Positions 1 to 8,051 are shown, counted from the first letter of the stretch. The stretch: DNA of 13,391 nt from Ardenticatenales bacterium (GCA_013812995.1 JACCSL010000982.1:1-13391), one strand, 5' to 3'. Notes: a model not told the origin generated them from the letters alone. A program made the numbers and translations.

Positions 1-783
1 GAGGCCTACGAGGTGCTCAGCGACCCCGAGAAGCGCAAGAAGTATGACACCCTCGGTGCGGACTGGAAACGATACCAGCAGGGCGGCTCCGGCATGGGGG
101 GCTTTGACTGGGGGGGCTATGCCGGCGCAGGGCGGCAGCAACCTGGGGCCGGCGGTGCCGGAACCGGGGGCTTTGGTGGGGGCGGTGACTTCTCCGATTT
201 CTTTGAGTCCATCTTCGGGGGTCTGGGCGGTGCCAATGCCGGCCAGCAGAGTCGCCGCCAGTATACCACGGGGCGACCTGGCAAGGATATCACCTCGCCT
301 GTCGATGTTACCCTGCGCGAGGCGTTCACGGGGAGCAAGCGGATCGTCACCGTGGAGGGAGAACGCCTGGAGGTGAACCTGCCTGGGGGCGTGCGAACTG
401 GTTCCAAGATTCGCATGAGCGGCAAGGGGGGGCGCGGCGTTGGCACAGGCCAGCGCGGTGATCTGTTCCTTGAGGTGAATGTTCTGGATGATCCCGTCTT
501 CCGGCGCGAGGGGGATGATCTGATGGTGCACGTGCCGGTGGATCTCTATACAGCGGTTCTGGGCGGGGAGATGGAAGTTCCAACGGTGGAAGGCAAAAAA
601 CTTATTTTGACCCTTCCTCCTGGCACCTCGGGGGGGAAGAAGATCCGGCTACGGGGCAAGGGGATGCCACGCCTCAAAGGGGGCGGTGCCGGTGACCTTC
701 TGGTTGAGATTGATATTCATGTACCTGATAAACTGAGCGATGAACAGCGGGAGCTATTTCAGCGACTGCGCGCCCTTGGCTAG
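1..783 (+). CDS. DnaJ-like (class II / CbpA-type) co-chaperone, 5' end missing
   Basis: The reading frame is open from base 1 to the TAG at 781-783, giving 260 visible residues; the start lies upstream of the window. The first ~19 residues (EAYEVLSDPEKRKKYDTLG) are the end of a J domain, the part that in this family stimulates DnaK ATPase; the HPD motif would be upstream. A Gly/Phe-rich linker follows (~24-80), then two C-terminal substrate-binding beta domains (~95-165 and ~166-245) with typical blocks such as LPGGVRTGSKIRMSGKGG and LPPGTSGGKKIRLRGKG. There are no cysteines, so the zinc-finger repeats of true DnaJ are absent and this is a CbpA/DnaJ-class-II protein. It acts in the cytoplasm. 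It heads the visible part of a co-oriented run with an HtrA protease 51 bases downstream and an HspR-like repressor after that, which suggests a heat-stress operon. Family assignment is firm; the choice between cbpA and dnaJ naming is open. Confidence 0.93.
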   Translation, partial: EAYEVLSDPEKRKKYDTLGADWKRYQQGGSGMGGFDWGGYAGAGRQQPGAGGAGTGGFGGGGDFSDFFESIFGGLGGANAGQQSRRQYTTGRPGKDITSPVDVTLREAFTGSKRIVTVEGERLEVNLPGGVRTGSKIRMSGKGGRGVGTGQRGDLFLEVNVLDDPVFRREGDDLMVHVPVDLYTAVLGGEMEVPTVEGKKLILTLPPGTSGGKKIRLRGKGMPRLKGGGAGDLLVEIDIHVPDKLSDEQRELFQRLRALG

Positions 784-834
784 CATCTTGCCCCAATTAG
801 AGTGAGCCAATAGATCGCGAGAAAGGAAAGCTGA

Positions 835-2070
835 ATGCGCAACCAAAACCTCTTTGCCCTCCTGGCTGCCGGGTTCTTGATGCTCGGCCTGCTTTGTGTA
901 TGTAGTGTGGGAGCCTTTGCCCTGTTCAACGGTGGCAATGTGCCCCTGGCCGCTCCCTTTGAGAGCTCTTCTTTAGAACCATCCGCCGCCTTACCTGCCT
1001 CGACCCCTGGAGCGGCTTTCTCGACCCAACCCATCGATCTCCCCGAGGATGCCCTGGCAATCTTACGGGCCGAGGAAGAAGTGCTCAACCGCGTCTACGA
1101 GAGCGTCGCGCCGAGCGTGGTGAACATCAGCGTGAGCGGTAACACCAACAGCCTGCTGGGGGACCTGGGGCAGGGGAGTGGCTTTGTATGGGACAAGGAA
1201 GGGCATATCGTTACCAACAACCATGTGGTCGAAGGGGCGGAAACTATCCTCGTCACCTTCTCTGACACCACGCAGTTGTCCGCCGAGGTTGTCGGAACAG
1301 ACCCTGATTCGGACCTGGCGGTTATCCACGTTGAGACAAACCCGGAATTTCTCCATCCCGTGGGGATAGGAGACAGCGCGGGATTGCGGGTCGGGCAGCG
1401 GGTGATCGCGATAGGAAACCCGTTTGGCTTTGATCGGACGTTGACCATTGGTGTGGTGAGCGCGGTCGGACGCACCGTTCAGGGCCGCGCCAACTTTTCG
1501 CTCCCGAATCTGGTCCAGACCGATGCTGCCATCAACCCTGGCAACTCTGGGGGACCTCTTCTTGACATTCAGGGGCGGGTCATCGGCGTAAATACCCTTA
1601 TCTATTCCCAGACACCCCGTGCCAACAGTGGCGTTGGCTTCGCGGTCCCGGTAGATAAGGTCAAGAGTGTGGTGCCGCACCTGATTTCCCAGGGAATTTA
1701 CGAGACACCCTATCTTGGCATAGGTGCACTGCCCTTTCCCTTGACGCCCGAGCTGGCGCAGACCCTGGCCCTGGACAATGTGACCACGGGGGTTCTGATC
1801 GAGGAGGCTGTCCCTGGCGGCCCAGCGGCCCACGCAGGGATACGTGGAGGAAGCCAGGAGGTCACCGTGCCGGGCATCGAGCGGATCCTCATCACAGGGG
1901 GGGATGTGGTGGTTGGCATTGATGGGCAGCCTGTACGCCGCTTTGATGATGTCGTCAATTACCTTGATACACGCTCGGTGGGGGACACCATCACCTTAAC
2001 CGTGATCCGTGGCGGAGAGCAGATGGACATTCCAGTGACCCTTGGGCCACGGCCCGCCTCGGTACCTTAA
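835..2070 (+). CDS. Membrane-anchored HtrA/DegP-type serine protease with one PDZ domain
   Basis: This 411-residue protein belongs to the S1C trypsin-like HtrA family, which degrades or refolds damaged proteins outside the cytoplasm. Residues 6-32 form an N-terminal hydrophobic segment (signal anchor), followed by a Ser/Pro-rich spacer to about 65. The protease domain spans ~82-285 with the full catalytic triad visible: His130 in TNNHVV, Asp160 in DSDLAVI, and Ser238 in INPGNSGGPL, so it should be active. A single PDZ domain follows (~290-405, with PYLGIG, GVLIEEAVPGGPAAHAGI and GGDVVVGIDGQPV). The ATG at 835 is chosen because AAAGGA lies at 822-827, seven bases upstream, and because it precedes the hydrophobic segment. 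It sits 51 bases after the DnaJ-like gene and 21 before the HspR-like gene, so probably in the same transcript. A second, diverged HtrA gene begins at 12671. Confidence 0.95.
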   Translation: MRNQNLFALLAAGFLMLGLLCVCSVGAFALFNGGNVPLAAPFESSSLEPSAALPASTPGAAFSTQPIDLPEDALAILRAEEEVLNRVYESVAPSVVNISVSGNTNSLLGDLGQGSGFVWDKEGHIVTNNHVVEGAETILVTFSDTTQLSAEVVGTDPDSDLAVIHVETNPEFLHPVGIGDSAGLRVGQRVIAIGNPFGFDRTLTIGVVSAVGRTVQGRANFSLPNLVQTDAAINPGNSGGPLLDIQGRVIGVNTLIYSQTPRANSGVGFAVPVDKVKSVVPHLISQGIYETPYLGIGALPFPLTPELAQTLALDNVTTGVLIEEAVPGGPAAHAGIRGGSQEVTVPGIERILITGGDVVVGIDGQPVRRFDDVVNYLDTRSVGDTITLTVIRGGEQMDIPVTLGPRPASVP

Positions 2071-2091
2071 AGAGCCAAGATAGGAGTACCC

Positions 2092-2493
2092 ATGCATCGC
2101 AAGGAACCCAACCCTGATGAGCCGATTTATGTAATCAGCGTTGCTGCGCGCATGGTCAATCTTCACCCTCAGACGTTGCGCCACTATGAGAAGATGGGGC
2201 TGGTTGAGCCAGCACGGACCCAGGGTGGCGTCCGGATGTACTCCCAACAAGATATCGAGAAGCTACAAAAGATCAACAGCCTGATCGCGGATCTGGGCGT
2301 GAACCTGGCGGGCGTCGAGGTGATTCTCAATATGTCCAAGCAGATCGAAGAGTTGCAGGCTCAGTTAGAGGAGATACAGGCGAGCTTTCAGATCGAGATC
2401 GAGCGGGTACAGCGTGCTTACCTGGAGGATCAGGCACGTCATCGGCGGCGATTGCCTGATCGTAATGACAAAAAGCATGTTTCTGGTCCGTAG
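2092..2493 (+). CDS. hspR: HspR-like MerR-family heat-shock repressor
   Basis: This 133-residue protein has an N-terminal MerR winged-helix domain (~12-80). YVISVAARMVNLHPQTLRHY is the helix-turn-helix, EKMGLVEPARTQGGVRMYS is the wing, and DIEKLQKINSLIADLGVNL completes the domain. The tail (~82-120) is rich in Glu/Gln/Leu heptads and probably forms a coiled coil for dimerisation. No cysteine pattern for metal or redox sensing is present. That and the neighbouring DnaJ gene favour HspR, which in actinobacteria represses dnaK-type operons and uses DnaK as corepressor, over a metal-responsive MerR. AGGAG at 2082-2086, five bases before the ATG, supports the start. The stop of the HtrA gene is 21 bases upstream, implying cotranscription and possibly autoregulation. 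I saw no clear HAIR operator in this window; the operon promoter would lie upstream of base 1. Confidence 0.85.
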   Translation: MHRKEPNPDEPIYVISVAARMVNLHPQTLRHYEKMGLVEPARTQGGVRMYSQQDIEKLQKINSLIADLGVNLAGVEVILNMSKQIEELQAQLEEIQASFQIEIERVQRAYLEDQARHRRRLPDRNDKKHVSGP

Positions 2494-2527
2494 ATGGCAA
2501 CGCGCGAGCACACAATTCACACATACG

Positions 2528-2534
2528 AAGGAGG
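2528..2534 (+). promoter_or_regulatory. Strong Shine-Dalgarno for the DUF4397 gene
   Basis: AAGGAGG, nearly full complementarity to the 16S anti-SD, lies nine bases before the ATG at 2544. It fixes the start and suggests efficient translation compared with the other genes in this run. Confidence 0.75.
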
Positions 2535-2543
2535 AGTTCAACG

Positions 2544-3437
2544 ATGCGAGCCTTGCGATGGTTGGTAGCAGTCATCCTGATATTCCAGACAGGCTCATCT
2601 GTTTGGGCACAGACGTTGGATCCCGCACGTCAGCCTAGTGCACAACTACGTTTCGTCCACGCCCTACCCGGTGGAGGAGCAGTGGACATCTATCATAATG
2701 GAACAAAAATAGTGTCAGCGCTCCCTGCCAGCGAGGCAACCGAGTATGGGATCATCGCAACGGGAGCCCAGATGATCAGCATCCGCGCCGCTGGGGCTGA
2801 TCCCTCCGCTACCCCTCTCCTTGAACAGTCCCTCACGCTGAATACTGGCCTCTCCTACACCCTTGTGGTGGCACCCGACAAGAATAATGCGCCCGCAATG
2901 ATGTTGCTGGAGGATGATACGAGCGCGGACGCACAGGGACGCGGCTCCTTGCGGCTGGTGAACCTCGCGCAGGGCAATCCCGCTATTAGCGCTGTAGCAG
3001 ACGAGGCAGCCGTCACAGGGCTTCTGGCCTATGGAGAAAGTAGTGCACGCGTCCCGGTGGGCAAGGGAACGCCTGTGATTACGATCATTGACGCTCAGGG
3101 CAAAAAGCTGCTCTCCACGCCTCCCATTCCTCTACAAAGTGGGAATCTGTTTTATACACTCTTTGTCATTGGGGCTGGGAGCACCCTTGACGCCATCATT
3201 GTGAGCTACCCAACCTCGAGCGGGCAGGTGCCCAACATCAGGCAATGGTTACCAATGGTGCCAGGCGGCGACGCCTCGTCGAATAGCACCACGGTCACAG
3301 GCGCTGCGCCAGCGGGCGTCCCTGTCACGGGGAGCGCCGCTATGCCTTCCTCTGCTTCGCTCTGGTTCATGGCGCTGGGTATGCTGCTGATGGCAGGTGT
3401 CGTGGGCTTCCAATGGTGGCGCGGCAGACAGGTATAA
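2544..3437 (+). CDS. Exported DUF4397-domain protein with C-terminal membrane segment
   Basis: The product has 297 residues. An N-terminal signal peptide (MRALRWLVAVILIFQTGSSV, cleavage probably after the Ala of VWA, residue 22) precedes a DUF4397 region. LRFVHALPGGGAVDIYHNG (~35-53) is the typical opening, where short beta strands begin with a FVHA-type motif; related strands run to ~225 (for example SLRLVNLAQGNPAISAV), giving a probable pair of Ig-like or lipocalin-like beta domains. Residues 226-265 are a Ser/Thr/Gly-rich spacer containing VPVTG at 259-263, then a hydrophobic segment (~272-291) and the tail WWRGRQV. That order resembles a degenerate LPxTG sortase signal or a simple C-terminal anchor. 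DUF4397 has no known biochemical role, so none is assigned. It lies 50 bases after the repressor gene and 19 before the RAM-domain gene, and probably belongs to the same transcript. Confidence 0.82.
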   Translation: MRALRWLVAVILIFQTGSSVWAQTLDPARQPSAQLRFVHALPGGGAVDIYHNGTKIVSALPASEATEYGIIATGAQMISIRAAGADPSATPLLEQSLTLNTGLSYTLVVAPDKNNAPAMMLLEDDTSADAQGRGSLRLVNLAQGNPAISAVADEAAVTGLLAYGESSARVPVGKGTPVITIIDAQGKKLLSTPPIPLQSGNLFYTLFVIGAGSTLDAIIVSYPTSSGQVPNIRQWLPMVPGGDASSNSTTVTGAAPAGVPVTGSAAMPSSASLWFMALGMLLMAGVVGFQWWRGRQV

Positions 3438-3442
3438 CGCAC

Positions 3443-3449
3443 AAAGGAG
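3443..3449 (+). promoter_or_regulatory. Shine-Dalgarno fixing the GTG start of the RAM-domain gene
   Basis: AAAGGAG lies seven bases before GTG 3457. The upstream in-frame GTG at 3397 lies inside the DUF4397 gene, has no such site, and would add a non-homologous basic stretch, so 3457 is preferred. Confidence 0.75.
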
Positions 3450-3456
3450 AAAAACA

Positions 3457-3750
3457 GTGGTATCCGCAGTGGTATTGATGAACGTTGAACGAGGTGCTGT
3501 CAATCAGGTGGCAGAACATCTGATCGACCTGGAGGGGGTTCAGGAGGTCTTCTCGGTGGCAGGTCAGTTCGATCTGGTCGCGCTGCTGCGGGTACCGGAC
3601 AACCAGGCAATGGCCCATCTGGTAACAGAGAATATCCTGGCCATTCCACGCATCGCACGCACCGAGACCCTCCTTGCGTTCCGCACCTACTCCCGCCAGG
3701 ACATGGAGGCCATGTTCTCCATCGGTTTTGAAAGCGAGCCACCCGGCTAA
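3457..3750 (+). CDS. Stand-alone Lrp/AsnC ligand-binding (RAM) domain protein
   Basis: From GTG 3457 the protein has 97 residues and consists almost wholly of one AsnC_trans_reg/RAM domain: VSAVVLMNVERGAV as the first strand, LIDLEGVQEVFSVAGQFDLVALLRV as the diagnostic core (V.G.FD followed by a strand), and a final IARTETLLAFRTYS strand. The DNA-binding helix-turn-helix of full-length Lrp/AsnC regulators is missing. Stand-alone RAM proteins are known to oligomerise and bind small ligands such as amino acids, and may modulate full-length partners. The protein is cytoplasmic, with no signal peptide or membrane segment. It is the last gene of the plus-strand run, 19 bases after the DUF4397 gene and 16 bases before the terminator stem. 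The ligand is unknown. Confidence 0.88.
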   Translation: MVSAVVLMNVERGAVNQVAEHLIDLEGVQEVFSVAGQFDLVALLRVPDNQAMAHLVTENILAIPRIARTETLLAFRTYSRQDMEAMFSIGFESEPPG

Positions 3751-3766
3751 AGCGCGGCAAGGCAAA

Positions 3767-3800
3767 CAAAAAGAGGCCCGCCATCGCGGGCCTCTTTTTG
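3767..3800. terminator. Bidirectional intrinsic terminator between convergent operons
   Basis: A perfect 15-bp inverted repeat (CAAAAAGAGGCCCGC at 3767-3781, loop CATC, complement at 3786-3800) has a GC-rich core flanked by A and T runs. A T-run therefore follows the hairpin on either strand. It lies 16 bases after the plus-strand RAM-domain gene and downstream of the minus-strand giant gene, so it can end both transcripts. Confidence 0.93.
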
Positions 3801-3931
3801 TTTCAGGAAGGTACTACCGACGAGATAGGAGTGAATTCACACGCGGATCCGTCGATCGGGCGGAGTGCAACTCGCTAGTTGCGGTCTCACCAGAGCCCTG
3901 TCTTGCGGATGAGAAGTTGATGCGGTTGCCT
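3801..3931. other. Short interval between terminator and giant gene, with two small dyads
   Basis: No independent gene is seen. The stretch holds the palindrome GTGAATTCAC (3831-3840) and a hairpin GCAACT-CGCT-AGTTGC (3867-3882), neither with a T-run. On the minus strand it is open in the +1 frame relative to the giant protein down to a TAG at 3814-3816, so it may be the displaced 3' end of that gene. Confidence 0.5.
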
Positions 3932-6900
3932 TTATAGGAGATTCCTATGGCTCCGCCCGGGCTGTCCAGAAGAATGCCCCACAGGTATTGAATGCCTGTA
4001 GCCCGCAGGAAGCCCACCGACGGTCACACTATCCACATAGCCTAACGGATCAGTGATACCGGCATCCGTGCTGCTTGCATCATTAGAGAGAAGCAATACC
4101 GAATAGTTGTCTGAGGAAATTGCCCGTCGGGTCCACCTGAAGGTAACAGGGAAGGGCTGCGTCGCCCCATCCGTAGGTGAGACCAGGGGGACATCCGAGA
4201 GGTCGAACCATTCCAGATCAACACGGGCCCCGGCGGTATAACTGCTGATGATCGGGCCTGCCCAACTGGCGAGACGACCTGTGGTGGATGTGGTATTGAT
4301 ATACTCCACCCAGTACTCCTGACCGGAGGGTAGCGTGGGTACGGCAAGGAAAATGAAGCTGCCATCGGCTCCGGTGGTGGAGTTTGCAATGGTAGTGATG
4401 GTCTGTGTGCTGGGGTTGTAGCGAACGAGCTGTAACGATAGCCCGGCCACGCCGCTAGACCCCTCCACGAGCCGCCCGCGAATTCCATCCCCGGTCGGAA
4501 TCGTTGTGGGTGTCGGCGGGTTAGGAACAGCGGTCGGCGTCGGGCCAGGCGTAACCGTACCGGGTCGTCTCATCACGGGCAGGAAGAGCAGCTTGTCCCG
4601 GATCTCATAGTTGATCCGAACCTCGCTGATGCAGATGATCCCCTGTTGCCCTCCAGCCGACGGGTTAAAGTTCACCCGATACTGGAGGTAAGTCGAGCTG
4701 GGCAGCAGACTCCCATCTGGCCCTCGGATGTGTTGCCCGGGCGCGGTGTAGGCACCACCAATACCACCAACACCCGTCCACTGGGTCCAGCCATTCTGAG
4801 CGATATTTTCCTGCGGCGGCTCGGGATACCTTGCATCCGTCCCGAAGCGCGTTTGTAGGGAGAGTACCCCGTCCGCACTAATGTCACCCCACCAGTCGAT
4901 GTCATACCAGACGGCGGAACGACCCACATCGAAGACAGGTGAAACATAGGTCGCCGTCTTCAATGGCTCCATTGGACCGGCGACTGCCACATCCTGTAAT
5001 AGAAGCCGTGAGGCGAACGCATCCTTGTTGCCCTCGAAACCGATGAGCGGGTTTGCGTTTCGGTTATCATCCCAACCCACATATAACTCAAAGTCTTTGG
5101 GCGGGAGGGTCTCCGCATTATCATCATCATCCGGCAAATCGTACCCGTAGAAGCTGATAGCCGGATTGTTCTGTTGCACATTGGGCGGTGAGAAATCCTC
5201 GAAGAGATCGGTGGAGCGCAAGACGATCTGATTCTTGGTGTTATCCTGAACCGTCTGTAACTTGAATTCCTTGTTCTGCATATCCCTGACGGTCAGGGTG
5301 CGACTGATATCGAAGCGGTAGACCGGGCGCAGGAAGATATCCTGGTTCACCGCGTCCAGCGAGATCGAGTCCGCCCAGGCACTCCAGAAGTTATCCACTA
5401 CGAACACATCCGTGCGGCGCTCCTTGGGCTGTTCGACCAAGTTGGTATTCACCTCAAGGATCGCCATATCAACATTGAACTGCTGCGAGGGCTCCCTGGT
5501 GTAACTTGGCTCCTCGTTGGGTGCCTGGCAGAAGGGCTTAGCGTCAAAGGTCAACCCCTCGCTGATCTTGAGATCTTGCTCGGCAATTGCCAGTTCGTAG
5601 AAGCGTTCCAGCGGTTGCAGAGACTCGTTGTTGATATCGAAGTTGCGGACGATGCGCAGATCTTCCCCGGGTGATTCTGGGGCATTGTTGCTACCAACAC
5701 CGGGCGGGAACTGCTCATCCCCTCGGCATCCAATCTCCGGCTCAAACAGGAATGGACTATTCGGATCGTTCGGATCGCGGCGCGGCGGCCCTGTTATATC
5801 ATCGTCCAGGTTGATTTCTGTGATGTAGGCGTAGATCGGGTTTGGATCAAGATCATCGAAGATGTTGGTGGCCCAGATGTCAAGCGTCCCACCCCGATTA
5901 TCCTCCCATGCGACCAACACCTCACTCGTCTTAAAGCGGACCTCACAGAAGTAGTTGTATTCACGCCCATCAACAAGTGACCAGGTTTGATCGAACTGCT
6001 TCGCGACGAAGCTTGCCGGGTTGAATCCTCCCACAGGGTTCGCTGCCTCGCCACCGCTCTGGCTTACCCGCACATGGTCATCCTCGAAACGGTAGGGCGG
6101 TAGGTTAGACATCGCGACACCCGGTCGAGCCGGTGGGTATCGGGAGGCATTCGGACGGCCGGGATCAATGATGGGCGAGGGCGGTTTGCCATCGTCTTCA
6201 CAGTCCGGGGATTCAGCGGTGTCAAAAATCCCATCATCATTATAAATGTCTCGGAGGATGGGCTCAGTGATTGTGTAGTTGAAATCACCACGGGTGTAGT
6301 AGATCGCTGACGAATCGCCAGTGATGATGTCCCGCTCATCCTCCCAGACGATGAACACCTTCGGGAGCGGATTCTCCGGGTAGTAGTGGTAATTTCGGAA
6401 CAAGAGGGTTCCGTTCGAATCGTAATACTCCACCCGTGAGAAGGAGGTAATACAATAGTTGATTGGCGCGTTCGACTCGACGCGCTCCAGACTGAGGTGC
6501 GGCTTTCGTTGATCGAAGATACCTGCGTTCGTCACGGGGTCCGGCTGGACATGGGTATTCTCATCCAGGGTGCTGGGATCTTCGTCTTCTGTCTTCAGCC
6601 AGGTGGTACCGCTGTCGGTGCTCCACTCGAAGAAGATATCCGCGTTACCGTTCCGGTAGTCCTCCCATGCCACGAATAGGTGCGTGGGGCCTGGTGTGCA
6701 GTTCCACAGCCCAGGGTTCGTGGAAGAGGGGGTGCAGATTTCCTCATTGTACGCGCCCGCTGTCACATTTTTCTGATCCGCTGCCGGATCGACGTTGAAA
6801 TCGTTAATGGGATTGGTGGGGACATCTACCCCCTCCAGGTTCGGGGCCAGCGGCTCCTCCCAGGTAATACCCAGGTCTGTGGAGCGGGCAAAGAAGATAT

Positions 6901-8032
6901 CGTAGTTGCCCAACCGGTTGTCTTCCCAGAAGACGAAGAGCCGACGTCCCACTCGGTCAACGGCAAGTTGCGGGCGAAGCTGGTTTTTCCCATTGCCTTG
7001 CGGATCCTGGTTGACACGAACCGCCGTGGACCACGTCTTCCCCTTATCATTAGAGAAAGCGAAGTAGATGTCACGGTCGTTCAGGTCCCCATTACGCGCA
7101 TCTTCCCAGACAGCGTAGACCACATTGGCCTGGAAGCCCGCCTCGATATCCACATTTTCCTGGTCTGGCGGGTTGTAATACTGGAGCAGGTTGCGGGGAT
7201 AGCCATCGGGAAGGTTATCTACCTGGACGTGGAAATCAGGGTTATAGAAGGTTTCCGAGTTCCAGGGCTCCTCCTCATCGACCAGCCACGCCCGGTCCTC
7301 GGGTTGAGGGAACTTGGGCTCATCGAACCAGCCGGTGCCGTTCTGTAGAACGCCCAACGGGTGTGTCAGGTCGAGGGCACTGGTAAAGCCTGCCTGGAAG
7401 TCTTCTGGCGTGGTTTGTTGCCAATAACTGACCGTGGAGACGTCCACGGCCGTGGCACGTATGTTGTTATCTTCTCGGCTCTCAATCACGTTGCCACAGC
7501 GATTGTTCGCCGCGTCAAAGGCGGTATCGACCTGCGCCCAGACCGTGACAATCCCCACGTTCCGGAATGCGGCCCAACGGTCGTCATGCTCCGGGTCCAT
7601 CTCCAGACGCAATGTCAAGGAGCCATTGCCTATCTGGGAGGCTTGCACGGACCAGAAGAAATTCCCCGGCACACAGGCGCGTGGAGCCGTAGGAGGATTG
7701 ATGTACAGATCAACGAAGAAGTTATTCCCCTCAGGGACCGGGGCGACTCCGATGTTCTGAATCACCACATCGATGGTGACAAGCCGGTTGACTTTTGGTG
7801 GGTTGGGATTAATTCGAATGTCGCTAACAATCAAGTCTGGTTGGTCAGCAACATTGGCCTCTCGCTCCTCAACCGATGCCAGTGGCTTGTCGAGAGGAGA
7901 AGAGGGGGTGGGCGTGGAGCGCGCAAGGGGCTCATCCGCATAAACCTCTTCGGTAGAAGAGGTTAGAGCGGATAGGAGCACCAACAGCACGCCAATAAGG
8001 ATGATGGCGAGCAGCGAGCGACGTGTATTCAT
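3932..8032 (-). CDS. Giant secreted CARDB / WEDxR-repeat propeller protein, probable 3' frameshift
   Basis: This 1366-residue exported protein starts with a signal peptide (MNTRRSLLAIILIGVLLVLL, ~1-32) and a short Pro/Thr spacer. A CARDB-like adhesion domain follows (~64-195: PDLIVSDIRINPNPPKVN, then IDVVIQNIGVAPV). Residues ~295-1010 carry repeated V.W(E/D)D.R blocks at W309, W369, W456, W563, W709 and W987, with a weaker one at W886. Three of them are followed by Asp-boxes of the S.D.G.TW type at 327-334, 384-391 and 471-478, as in BNR/sialidase-like propellers. Next come a beta-sandwich (~1026-1145), an FLPVM segment, a Pro/Thr linker (~1158-1180), a carboxypeptidase-regulatory-like domain (~1184-1275) and an Ig-like start (VPLVSPTDGATQPFPVTFRW). 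I see no sialidase active-site set, so adhesion or binding is likelier than catalysis. No LPXTG or C-terminal membrane helix is present. The final ~23 residues look out of frame. It lies 19 bases after the LPXTG gene and is likely cotranscribed. Confidence 0.85.
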   Translation of the reverse strand: MNTRRSLLAIILIGVLLVLLSALTSSTEEVYADEPLARSTPTPSSPLDKPLASVEEREANVADQPDLIVSDIRINPNPPKVNRLVTIDVVIQNIGVAPVPEGNNFFVDLYINPPTAPRACVPGNFFWSVQASQIGNGSLTLRLEMDPEHDDRWAAFRNVGIVTVWAQVDTAFDAANNRCGNVIESREDNNIRATAVDVSTVSYWQQTTPEDFQAGFTSALDLTHPLGVLQNGTGWFDEPKFPQPEDRAWLVDEEEPWNSETFYNPDFHVQVDNLPDGYPRNLLQYYNPPDQENVDIEAGFQANVVYAVWEDARNGDLNDRDIYFAFSNDKGKTWSTAVRVNQDPQGNGKNQLRPQLAVDRVGRRLFVFWEDNRLGNYDIFFARSTDLGITWEEPLAPNLEGVDVPTNPINDFNVDPAADQKNVTAGAYNEEICTPSSTNPGLWNCTPGPTHLFVAWEDYRNGNADIFFEWSTDSGTTWLKTEDEDPSTLDENTHVQPDPVTNAGIFDQRKPHLSLERVESNAPINYCITSFSRVEYYDSNGTLLFRNYHYYPENPLPKVFIVWEDERDIITGDSSAIYYTRGDFNYTITEPILRDIYNDDGIFDTAESPDCEDDGKPPSPIIDPGRPNASRYPPARPGVAMSNLPPYRFEDDHVRVSQSGGEAANPVGGFNPASFVAKQFDQTWSLVDGREYNYFCEVRFKTSEVLVAWEDNRGGTLDIWATNIFDDLDPNPIYAYITEINLDDDITGPPRRDPNDPNSPFLFEPEIGCRGDEQFPPGVGSNNAPESPGEDLRIVRNFDINNESLQPLERFYELAIAEQDLKISEGLTFDAKPFCQAPNEEPSYTREPSQQFNVDMAILEVNTNLVEQPKERRTDVFVVDNFWSAWADSISLDAVNQDIFLRPVYRFDISRTLTVRDMQNKEFKLQTVQDNTKNQIVLRSTDLFEDFSPPNVQQNNPAISFYGYDLPDDDDNAETLPPKDFELYVGWDDNRNANPLIGFEGNKDAFASRLLLQDVAVAGPMEPLKTATYVSPVFDVGRSAVWYDIDWWGDISADGVLSLQTRFGTDARYPEPPQENIAQNGWTQWTGVGGIGGAYTAPGQHIRGPDGSLLPSSTYLQYRVNFNPSAGGQQGIICISEVRINYEIRDKLLFLPVMRRPGTVTPGPTPTAVPNPPTPTTIPTGDGIRGRLVEGSSGVAGLSLQLVRYNPSTQTITTIANSTTGADGSFIFLAVPTLPSGQEYWVEYINTTSTTGRLASWAGPIISSYTAGARVDLEWFDLSDVPLVSPTDGATQPFPVTFRWTRRAISSDNYSVLLLSNDASSTDAGITDPLGYVDSVTVGGLPAGYRHSIPVGHSSGQPGRSHRNLL

Positions 8033-8051
8033 ATGAGGTTACTCTCTACTT

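Noticed and set aside
784..834. An internal promoter or HAIR/CIRCE heat-shock operator before the first HtrA gene
   Set aside because: TTGCCC-N17-AGATCG is too weak, and no CTTGAGT/ACTCAAG or CIRCE inverted repeat is visible there or in the other gaps.
1063..1833. A 256-codon minus-strand frame opposite the first HtrA gene
   Set aside because: The plus strand carries the full catalytic triad and PDZ domain; the antisense product has no family features.
6680..7966. Plus-strand open frames of 222 and 201 codons opposite the giant secreted protein
   Set aside because: They lie entirely within the repeat-bearing minus-strand gene, whose WEDxR and Asp-box motifs prove the coding strand. No RBS or domain supports the plus-strand frames.
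3932..8032. Calling the giant protein a sialidase
   Set aside because: Asp-boxes are present, but they occur in many non-enzymatic propellers, and I could not see the arginine triad or the Tyr/Glu catalytic pair.
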